A stretch of DNA of 64,000 bases from Paenibacillus nasutitermitis (GTDB lineage: Bacteria; Bacillota; Bacilli; Paenibacillales; Paenibacillaceae), in contig NZ_BMHP01000004.1 of the NCBI RefSeq assembly GCF_014641075.1, forward strand, positions 496,001-560,000, read 5' to 3'. Shown here piece by piece: positions 42,416 through 51,100 of this stretch. Under the pieces are notes generated by a model. The model made no database searches, was not told where the DNA came from, and worked only from the letters and a program-made list of their open reading frames with translations. Positions within the stretch are counted from its first letter, which is position 1, and each line of letters opens with the position of its first letter. Both the position numbers and the translations under genes were made by a program.

Positions 42416-43505
42416 GACAATCTTAGTTGATGATGAGGAAATGGCCCTGGAGGCCCTGGAGAACCGCCTTCTGGAGATCGGGGGCGTATCGGTAATCGGC
42501 AAATTTCAGCAGGTGTCCGAGGCGCTCGCAGAAGCTTCCTCGCTCCGTCCCGGCCTGATTTTCCTGGATATTGAGATGCCGGGCGTAAATGGTCTGGCCG
42601 CAGCGGAGACATTCAAGTCCAGCTGTCCGGGCGCGGAGATCGTATTTGTGACCGCTCATGCGCAATATGCCATAGATGCATTTGACAGGCAGGCACTGGG
42701 TTATTTGCTCAAACCGGTTAACAAGGAGCGACTTATTAAAGCTCTGGAGCGATATGTCGGACTGCAGGCCAGGAAGGAAAATACTCACAGCATACCGGAC
42801 GAGGCAGATCAGGTTCAGCGGAAGGGCAGCCGTGCGGCCGGAGACCGGCTGCGCCTGCAGATACTTGGAAGTCTTGAGCTGTATACGGCCGACGGAAGAT
42901 TGCTCACCTGGCGCACCAAGAAAACGAAGGAGCTGTTCGCCTATCTATGGCATCACCGCGGCCAACCCATATACCGTTATCATATTCTAGATCATTTATG
43001 GCCGGACCATCTACCTGAGCGGGCCCAAGGACTCCTTCACACAAGTCTCTATTATTTGCGCAGCATGCTGAAGCTTGCGGGTTTCCCGGATATGGTCACC
43101 TTCGGGGACGAACGCTACTGGATGCAGGTTGACGGATTGGCAAGCGATATGGAACGTCTTGAAGAGCTGATGGAAGATCCATCCGTCCATACCGGCGAGG
43201 CGGTCCTGCTGTACAGGGGAGATTATCTGGACAGGGAGCATTATGATTGGGCCGTGCCCAGAAGGTATGAGTTCCGCTCCCGGTTTTTGCGTTATTTGGA
43301 CAGGGCCCTTGAGAAAGCGGATGGTTCAGAGCAGGAGCCGCTGCTGCGGAAGCGGGTCGAGCTTGAGCCTGACAAGGTAGAATATTATGATCAATGGATT
43401 GCTTTCCTGGAGCAAATGGGCGATAAAGAGTCCGTCAAGCGGGTACAGGCCATGAAGGCGGATGCAGAGGAACAAGCTCACGTACGGGGTGAAATCAATT
43501 CATAA
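42408..43505 (+). CDS. response regulator with winged helix and BTAD-like domain
   Basis: 365 residues; ATG at 42408 inside the end of the kinase gene (8-bp overlap), ribosome-binding site GGAGGAAG just upstream. Receiver 1-120 with D8-D9 region, phospho-acceptor Asp in LIFLDIEMPG (about 54) and LLKPV; winged helix (about 145-230: TWRTKKTKELFAYLWHHRG, LHTSLYYLRSML); C-terminal TPR-like BTAD helices. It is the partner of the double-kinase hybrid and a paralogue in architecture of the regulator at 34490-35647. An SLH surface-protein gene follows after 107 bp and is a possible target. Confidence 0.9.
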   Translation: MIETILVDDEEMALEALENRLLEIGGVSVIGKFQQVSEALAEASSLRPGLIFLDIEMPGVNGLAAAETFKSSCPGAEIVFVTAHAQYAIDAFDRQALGYLLKPVNKERLIKALERYVGLQARKENTHSIPDEADQVQRKGSRAAGDRLRLQILGSLELYTADGRLLTWRTKKTKELFAYLWHHRGQPIYRYHILDHLWPDHLPERAQGLLHTSLYYLRSMLKLAGFPDMVTFGDERYWMQVDGLASDMERLEELMEDPSVHTGEAVLLYRGDYLDREHYDWAVPRRYEFRSRFLRYLDRALEKADGSEQEPLLRKRVELEPDKVEYYDQWIAFLEQMGDKESVKRVQAMKADAEEQAHVRGEINS

Positions 43506-43612
43506 ACGAGATTTTTCGATGATTTTCGACAATGTTTGGAAAATGTTTAGAACCGCTCTGCTATGCTTGGACCACATGTTTTTAATCATTATTTGAAGAG
43601 GTGGGCCAAGCT

Positions 43613-46600
43613 ATGTCAGTCATCGTCAAACCGAATTCCTTCACACGGAAGATCACAGCCGCTGCTCTCAGTCTGTTATTGTTGTTGTGCGTCTTTCAGC
43701 CTTCAGCGGCAAAAGCTGATGGACCGTCGGCGCCAATGTGGAAGCTGACGTCCGGGCAAGATGGGCTTAATGTGGATCCGGGCCAGGGTGCAAGAAGTCC
43801 CAAGACGGCCGTTTGGAACAATCAGGTATATGCCATATGGGCGGAAAGTGTGCCGGACAGTAATAATATGTTTGAGTACATCATGCAAATCAGGGTCAAA
43901 GTGCTGGACGGCGAGAACTGGGTTCCAGCAGATGGTGGAAATGGGCTAAATGTATTCCCGGACAAGAACGCGAATAATCCGGCACTTGCGGTATACAACG
44001 GTTCACTCTATGCCATCTGGGAAGAGGAAACAGCATTTGAATTCAAATACGCTATTCGAGTCAAGAAGTACGATGGAACCAATTGGATCACTGCTGATGG
44101 AGATGTTCCGCTGAACGGAAGCGGAGGCAATACCACCGGCCAGTTCCCCGTTCTTATCGCCTACAAGGATTATCTGTATGCGGCATGGATGGGCAACAGT
44201 AACGGAAGCGGGGAAAGAAAAATCCAGGTTAAGAAATTTGACGGCAGCGTCTGGACAACGGATGCCTCGGATTTAACGTTCGCCCCAAACGGATCCGTTT
44301 ACGCACCCCAATTCGCTCTCTATAATGATAATCTCTATCTCACATGGAGCGAAAACACCACATCCAGTCCTTATCTCAGTTATATTCCCGTATTTCAGAA
44401 ATCAGGCAATACGCCTTGGGAGAACATCTCCGGGGCTTCGGGATTGGGTGAACCGACGATAACATCGGCAAGTCCCACTCTGCAAGCGTATAAGGGTTCG
44501 CTGTATGCGGTCTGGCGGAATAGCAATACAGCCCAGCTGCTTATCAAAAAATATGACGGCAGCGCCTGGAGTCCGGTCGGAAGCGGGATCCTTACGACTG
44601 AAGGCAGTGCCCAGCAGCCTCATATGGCAGTGTTCAATGGAAAGTTATTTCTATCATGGGTAGAGGTTAATAATTACCAAATGAACCCCCGCGTACAGAA
44701 ATACGACGGCTTTGGATGGACGGCGACGGATGACGGATTAATCACAGGTTCTGATGGATCGGTGGATTCCCTGGCCGCCACTGCAGATGCGCTGCATATT
44801 CTTTGGTCCGATGGCATTGCCGTTCGGTCTGCCTTCTATCAGGAGCCGCCTGCTGCTCCGACGGGGCTCAAGGCGGTTGCTGGAGACCAGGAGATATCGC
44901 TGAGCTGGGATAGCGACAGCAGCGGATCGGACTACAAGATCTACAAGGGATCTGCGCCAGGCGTTTATGATCCCATACCCGTTGCGACTGTCAGCGGAGC
45001 AATTGGCAGCTATAAGGTAATGGATCTCGTGAACGGGAGCAGTTATTATTTTGCGGTCAAGGCGAGCAATGCCATAGGGGAAAGCCCTTATTCCAATGAG
45101 GTTGGCGCGACGGCAGGCGTGCTGAAGGCCACTTTGCTGAATGGCTGCGTATATAATTGGACAGTAAGTCCGGAGCAGGCTTTAGAGCAATGCGGTGGAA
45201 ACCCTCTTCAGGCGGGTACGTTTGTGAACTATGATTACGTCAATAGCGTTTATCTGCCGCGCAGTACATTGGAGTCGGTACTGAAATTTAACTTGCCCGT
45301 TACGAACGCTTCAATCGCATCGGCTAAATTAAAGTTATTTGCAACCGTGAAGCAAGTGTCTATTGGAGCAGATGACATTTCGCTTATCCTTCACAAAGCG
45401 GATCCGGCCTGGCAGCCGCAAAATGCCGGCGTTGGGATACCCGTGGCGATGCCTCAGCTGAGTAATCTGTCCACTCCCAAGTCTACCGTAAACCAGTTTC
45501 CGGATTGGAATGAATTTGATGTGACCTCTCTGGTGCTGGACAGCCTGGACCAGAATGAAACCTCGCTGACAATGGTTCTGGAAGGGACAAGAACGACAGA
45601 CGATGCGCTAATGTCGTATTTTGATTTTCTGTATAGCGTACCTGGGCTCGAGCCCGTGCTGGAGCTGACGGTGGGGTCGCGGCCGCAGCCAGATCCGGCT
45701 GAGCTGCTGACGGGATTAACCTGGTCGCCGGGCAGCACGGCTGGCACAACCCAACTGACGGATGTAAGCGGCGATCCGATCCTGAGATATGTCGTTGGCG
45801 CACCCGGCCAGTATACGCGGCCGGTGGCAGGGGCGGATGCAGCGCAGCTAGGCTACACGCAGCTGCTGAACCTGAATGCCGACATTGCTGTGACAAGCGG
45901 CCAGCATCTCTATGTTGTCGCTGTAGACAGCCTGGGCAAGATTGTGAAATGGGCAGATAAAGAGGTTGGGGCAGCGGATATTAATCCCGGCCAAGAGCCG
46001 CAGACAGATCCGGCTGAGCTGCTGACGGGATTAACCTGGTCGCCGGGCAGCACGGCTGGCACAACCAAGCTGACGGGCGTAAGCGGCGATCCGATCCTGA
46101 TGTATGCCGTTGGCGCACCCGGCGAGTTTACTCGGCCGGTGGCGGGAGCGGATGCAGCGCAGTTGGGTTATACGCAGCTGCTCAACCTGAATGCCGACAT
46201 TGCTGTGACAAGCGGCCAGCACCTGTTTATCGTCGCATTAGACAGCCTGGGCAAGATTGTGAAATGGGCGGATAAAGAGGTTGGGGCAGCGGATATTAAT
46301 CCCGGCCAAGAGCCGCAGCCAGATCCGGCTGAGCTGCTGACGGGATTGACCTGGTCGCCGGGCAGCACGGCTGGCACAACCAAGCTGACGGGCGTAAGCG
46401 GCGATCCGATCCTGATGTATGCCGTTGGCGCACCCGGCGAGTTTACGCGGCCGGTGGCGGGAGCGGATGCAGCGCAGTTGGGTTATACGCAGCTGCTGGA
46501 CCTGAATGCCGACATTGCTGTGACAAACGGCCAGCATCTGTTTATCGTCACAGTGGACAGCCTGGGCAAGGTTGTGAAATGGGCGGATGCGGCAATCGCG

Positions 46601-47914
46601 GCAGCCGATATTGCAGCAAATACGCCTATCTATCCATCAGTACCTCCTGTGGTTGAGAAACCCCAGGATGACGGCTTTGCCATCCAGTTCAACGGCGGTG
46701 AAGTGAAAGACCAGACGGCGACTGGCAAAGTCGTTGAGACGGGCGGCAAGAAGACGACGATTGTCTCGATCGACCCGCAGAAACTGAGCGATAAGCTGGC
46801 CAGTTCTCCCGAAGGGGCAGTCATCTTCATCCCCGTACGCAACGGATCGGATAGCGTCATCGGCGAACTGAGCGCGCAGACGGTGAAAGCAATGGAGAGC
46901 AAAAACGCAGTATTGAAAATCGAGACGGAGCAAGGCGGGTATACGCTTCCGGCCAGCCTCATCGATGTCCCCGCACTCTTGTCGCAATTGGGGACGAATA
47001 TCGACTTGAGCGAGATTACAATCCGGATTGCCATCACCAATGTGCCTGAACAGAAAGCCTCGTTCCTGACTAAGGATGGCCAGAATGTCCAGGTGATCGC
47101 CCCGGCCGTAGACTTCAGCATTACGGCGGTCTATCAGGGACGTGAAGTGAAGGTGGATACGTTCAATGCCTATGTTGAACGAACCATTGCCATTCCGGAT
47201 GGAGTTGATCCAAGCAAGATCACTACAGGCGTCGTTGTTCTTGCCGACGGGAGCATCCTTCATGTGCCAACGAAGGTAACGCAAGCGAATGGCACCTATT
47301 ATGCAGTCATTAACAGCTTGACAAACAGCGTCTATTCGGTCATCTACAATGTGAAGACGTTTGAGGATATCTCCAGCCATTGGTCCAAAGCGAGTATTGA
47401 AGATATGGCGTCGCGGCTTATTCTGAACGGCACCGGTAATCAGTTCCTGCCTGACGATGCCATTACCAGGGCCGAGTTTGCGGCAATTATGGTCAGGGCG
47501 CTTGGCCTGAGCACAGTGCAGCAGTCTGCTGTCTTCAGTGATGTCAGCAAGAGCGACTGGTTCTATGAAGCAGTATCCATGGCTTCATCCTACGGATTGC
47601 TGCAAGGTTATCCGGACGACTCGTTCCGTCCGGACCGCAGTATCTCCAGACAGGAGGCCATGGCAATAACCGCCAAAGCGATGGCTATAGCCGGCATGGA
47701 AACGGCTATGACGCCGGCACAGCAGGCCGAACTGCTATCGTCCTTCCGTGATGCCGGCCAATTCGGCGGATGGGCCCAAACTGCTGCGGCGCTGAACATC
47801 CGTTATGGCGTGATCAGCGGCAGTGGAGCACAGGCTCGTCCTCTGGACGAGGTAACCCGGGCGGAAACGGCCGCAATGATTCAGCGGCTGCTCCGGCAAG
47901 CCGGCCTGATTTAA
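43613..47914 (+). CDS. S-layer-type surface protein: propeller repeats, Fn3, DNRLRE-like module, tandem repeats, three SLH domains
   Basis: 1433 residues from ATG 43613, 8 bp after GAGGTGG (43598-43604), in preference to GTG 43601. Signal peptide to about residue 35 (SAAKA). Seven repeats of the pattern YxxxLYxxWxE (for example VYNGSLYAIWEE, AYKGSLYAVWRN) at 55-60-residue spacing fill about 40-410 and suggest a seven-bladed propeller. Next are an Fn3 domain (about 415-500), a DNRLRE/CBM96-like module (about 505-690), three tandem 105-residue repeats starting DPAELLTGLTWSPGS, a beta-rich domain of about 230 residues, and three SLH domains (about 1252-1430; DDAITRAEFAAIMVRAL, RPDRSISRQEAM, DEVTRAETAAMIQRLL). 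SLH domains anchor to pyruvylated wall polymers. Function is probably surface binding; no enzyme motif seen. Confidence 0.88.
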   Translation: MSVIVKPNSFTRKITAAALSLLLLLCVFQPSAAKADGPSAPMWKLTSGQDGLNVDPGQGARSPKTAVWNNQVYAIWAESVPDSNNMFEYIMQIRVKVLDGENWVPADGGNGLNVFPDKNANNPALAVYNGSLYAIWEEETAFEFKYAIRVKKYDGTNWITADGDVPLNGSGGNTTGQFPVLIAYKDYLYAAWMGNSNGSGERKIQVKKFDGSVWTTDASDLTFAPNGSVYAPQFALYNDNLYLTWSENTTSSPYLSYIPVFQKSGNTPWENISGASGLGEPTITSASPTLQAYKGSLYAVWRNSNTAQLLIKKYDGSAWSPVGSGILTTEGSAQQPHMAVFNGKLFLSWVEVNNYQMNPRVQKYDGFGWTATDDGLITGSDGSVDSLAATADALHILWSDGIAVRSAFYQEPPAAPTGLKAVAGDQEISLSWDSDSSGSDYKIYKGSAPGVYDPIPVATVSGAIGSYKVMDLVNGSSYYFAVKASNAIGESPYSNEVGATAGVLKATLLNGCVYNWTVSPEQALEQCGGNPLQAGTFVNYDYVNSVYLPRSTLESVLKFNLPVTNASIASAKLKLFATVKQVSIGADDISLILHKADPAWQPQNAGVGIPVAMPQLSNLSTPKSTVNQFPDWNEFDVTSLVLDSLDQNETSLTMVLEGTRTTDDALMSYFDFLYSVPGLEPVLELTVGSRPQPDPAELLTGLTWSPGSTAGTTQLTDVSGDPILRYVVGAPGQYTRPVAGADAAQLGYTQLLNLNADIAVTSGQHLYVVAVDSLGKIVKWADKEVGAADINPGQEPQTDPAELLTGLTWSPGSTAGTTKLTGVSGDPILMYAVGAPGEFTRPVAGADAAQLGYTQLLNLNADIAVTSGQHLFIVALDSLGKIVKWADKEVGAADINPGQEPQPDPAELLTGLTWSPGSTAGTTKLTGVSGDPILMYAVGAPGEFTRPVAGADAAQLGYTQLLDLNADIAVTNGQHLFIVTVDSLGKVVKWADAAIAAADIAANTPIYPSVPPVVEKPQDDGFAIQFNGGEVKDQTATGKVVETGGKKTTIVSIDPQKLSDKLASSPEGAVIFIPVRNGSDSVIGELSAQTVKAMESKNAVLKIETEQGGYTLPASLIDVPALLSQLGTNIDLSEITIRIAITNVPEQKASFLTKDGQNVQVIAPAVDFSITAVYQGREVKVDTFNAYVERTIAIPDGVDPSKITTGVVVLADGSILHVPTKVTQANGTYYAVINSLTNSVYSVIYNVKTFEDISSHWSKASIEDMASRLILNGTGNQFLPDDAITRAEFAAIMVRALGLSTVQQSAVFSDVSKSDWFYEAVSMASSYGLLQGYPDDSFRPDRSISRQEAMAITAKAMAIAGMETAMTPAQQAELLSSFRDAGQFGGWAQTAAALNIRYGVISGSGAQARPLDEVTRAETAAMIQRLLRQAGLI
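45691..46624 (+). repeat. three tandem 315-bp coding repeats in the SLH protein
   Basis: Copies start at 45691, 46006 and 46321 with an exact 315-bp period (105 codons). Copies 2 and 3 are almost identical in DNA, copy 1 slightly diverged, pointing to recent duplication. Confidence 0.93.
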
Positions 47915-47984
47915 GGCCGGAACAGCCTGGCGCCGATAGGAGTCACTACAAGGGCCGACTGGAGTCTGCCCGCCCTTTATAAAC

Positions 47985-48032
47985 AAAGAAGCTGCCCCAA
48001 GGGTCTGATGCCCGAAGGGACAGCTTCTTTTT
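47985..48032 (+). terminator. rho-independent terminator of the SLH-protein gene
   Basis: AAAGAAGCTG (47985-47994) pairs with CAGCTTCTTT (48021-48030), with CCC/GGG pairing inside, followed by T residues. Confidence 0.88.
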
Positions 48033-48163
48033 CATTTTCATCCGGGAATGGGTCTTGCAGGTGTTCTTCCCAAAAACAAGGAAAAACAAGAATATTGTCG
48101 AATTTATAGAAGACAGAGGGTGTTGATTGTCACGGCAGTGATTCATTTGGAGTGTGATTGTAC

Positions 48164-51100
48164 ATGCTTGCGTGTCAAGGATATGAACCTATAGAGAATA
48201 TCGGAAGCACAGATGACATCCGGTTATACCGGATGCTGCGCCTTGCTGATCGCCAAGTGGTGATTGCCAAGACTACCTGTGAGGAATATCCCTCCTCCGC
48301 CGTTATAAATTCTTTCCGGCAAGAGTATAACATCCTGCAGAATCTGAACGGCAATGGAGCGGCCAAGGCGTATCAATTGGAGCTGACGGCATCGCGACCG
48401 ATCCTGTTCATGGAAGATATCGGGGGCACTACGCTGGACAAGCTTATGCGGAATCGTACAGATTTCCGGGAGCTTGCCAGCTTATTGACCATTGCAGCAG
48501 CTGTGGCGGATAGTCTGCGGCAGCTGCATGACGGGCAGATTATGCTCAATGGGCTGACTCCGTTTCATATGATGGTGAATCCCGATCGCGGTGAAGCCAA
48601 GCTTATCGATATCCGCATGTGCACCGTGGGTGGAAGCCCGGCTCCGCAGGAAGGATCCGCAGGAAGGCTGGATGCCGCGCTTGCTTATATCTCTCCGGAG
48701 CAGACCGGCAGAACGGGGTTGAAGCCGGATTACCGCTCTAATCTTTATTCGCTGGGTATCATTCTGTATGAGTGGTTTGCGGGACAGCTGCCCTTTGCTT
48801 CCGGGAATGCACTGGATTTGGTTTACCAGCATCTCGCCAGCAAGCCGCTTCCTCTGCATGAATGCGCCCCGTCCATTCCGCAGGCGGTATCTGACATTGT
48901 TGCCAAATGCATGGAGAAGATGCCGCAGTCACGGTACGCAACGGCGTATGGAATCAAGAACGATCTGGAATTATGCCTGACCCGGCTTCGTTTGACGGGA
49001 ACGATAGAGCCCTTCCTGCTTGCGGATGACGATCAATCGGATCAATGGCAAATTCCCGCGGGTTTCTCCGGCCGGCAGGCCGAACAGGAATGTCTGCGAC
49101 AGGTCCTGCGCCAGGCTGCGGGCGGGCCGGCGGAGATCATATGGATAACGGGGAGCGGAGGCATCGGGAAAACAAGCTTCGTCGAAGAAACCTTCCGCAC
49201 GGAAACTTCATCAGTGGGCTTCTTCGCCCGCGGCAAGTCGGACTCCAGCGGTCTGTCACAGACGTATGAGCTTTGGATTCAAGCCATCGACCAGTTGGTC
49301 GGCCAATTGCTCACGGTCAGCATGCTGCAACTGGAGGTTTGGAAGCTGCGCATCACCAACGCACTTGGCGATTATGGACAACTGTTGACAGGTCTCGTTC
49401 CGAGACTGGAGCTGCTGATCGGCGAGCAGCCGCCTGTCAGGCCGCTGCCGCCGCTTGAAGCCCAGCATCAATTGCATCAGCTTCTAAGCCGTTTTCTCCA
49501 GCTATTTCTGGACAAGACCGGTCAGCCGCTCGTTCTGTTCTTCGACGATCTGCAATGGGCGGATGAAGCTTCGCTGCAATATCTTGCTTACCTGCTGGGA
49601 GACTGGGAAACCAAGCATCTGCTTGTGATAGGGGCTTTTCGGGATGAGGATTTAACACCGCAGCATCCGCTGTCCATACTGAAGCATGAATTTGACAAGC
49701 GCAGCCGCAAGGTTGGGAGCATTCATTTGGAAGGTGTGACAAGCGATGATTTCAAGCAGCTTGTGGGCAACGCGCTTCATGGTGAAGGAGCGGGGATTGA
49801 CGAGCTTGCGGCGGCACTATACCACAAGACGGAGGGCCACCCGCTCTTCTTCAAACGTTTTCTGCAGGATTTAATTGATGAGAAACACGTGTTCTTCGAT
49901 AAAGAACGGCGTACCTGGAATTGGGACCTGCTTCAAATCAGGGAAATGGACATCCCGGACAATGTAGCCGATTACATTCTCGCCAAGCTGACGGATTTGC
50001 CGTCGAATGCGGTTTACGCTCTGGGATGTGCCGCTCTTTTGGGCAACAGCTTCGATTTTGATGTGCTGGTCACTCTAACGGGCTATTCCCGGCAGGAACT
50101 ATCGGAGGTGCTGGATCTTGCTGTGCGGGAGCGTTTTCTGTTCACGGTCGATAAAGACAATCCCTTCTACAAGTTCCAGCATGACCGCATCCTGCAGGCA
50201 GCCTATCTACTTGTGCCCGCCGATGACCGTTCCAGTCTTCACTGGACCATCGGGTCCTTGCTGGCGGACCGTCGGGATGACGGTGAGGGCATCTCGGTGT
50301 TCGAGGTGGTGAGGCACTTCAATCAGATGCCGCATATGCTGCTTGACCAAGAGCAGAAGCTGATACTGGCGGACTTCAACCTGCAAGCCGGACTATCGGC
50401 TAAACAGGCAACCGCCTATGAAACGGCAAGGAGCTACCTGCAGCTTGCGGCTGCATTGCTCCAGGATTCGGACTGGGAAACCCATTATGATCTGACTTTC
50501 CGCTGTTACCAGGAGCTTGCGGCAGCCGAATATCAATGCGCCAGCTTCGCGGCGGCCAATGAATGGTTCGAGCTGACGCTGAGCAAGGCGTCTACCCGCA
50601 TGGACAAGGCACTCGTCTGCATACTCAAGATTCAGCTGGAAGCAAGCAAGGACAACCATCAAGAAGTCCTCGCATGGGGGAAGAAAGCGTTGGAATGGCT
50701 GGGTATTCGTCATAATTTCAACCCGGGCTCGGTACATCTGGCTCTGCAGTGGTTTAAATTGCGCAAACGGCTGGCCAGGCATTCGGCTGACTCGATCGGC
50801 AGTTTACCGCCTATGACCGATGACATGCGCATGACGGCAATGTCTGTGTTTCTGCTAATCAGCAATTCCTGTATATTTATTGACCATAAGACTTGGGCGA
50901 GCAATGTATTTGCTATGCTGGAACTCACGCTGGATTATGGGATGACCCCGGAGGCGTCGATCGGATTTGCCGGGCTCGCGCTTATGCAGTACTACACGTT
51001 CAAGGATGACAAAGAGAGCTATAAATGGGCCAAGGTGGCCTGCCAGCTATCCCGGCCCTATCCGCTGCTCTATGTGAAGTCGTTAACCGTGTTCTCGCTT

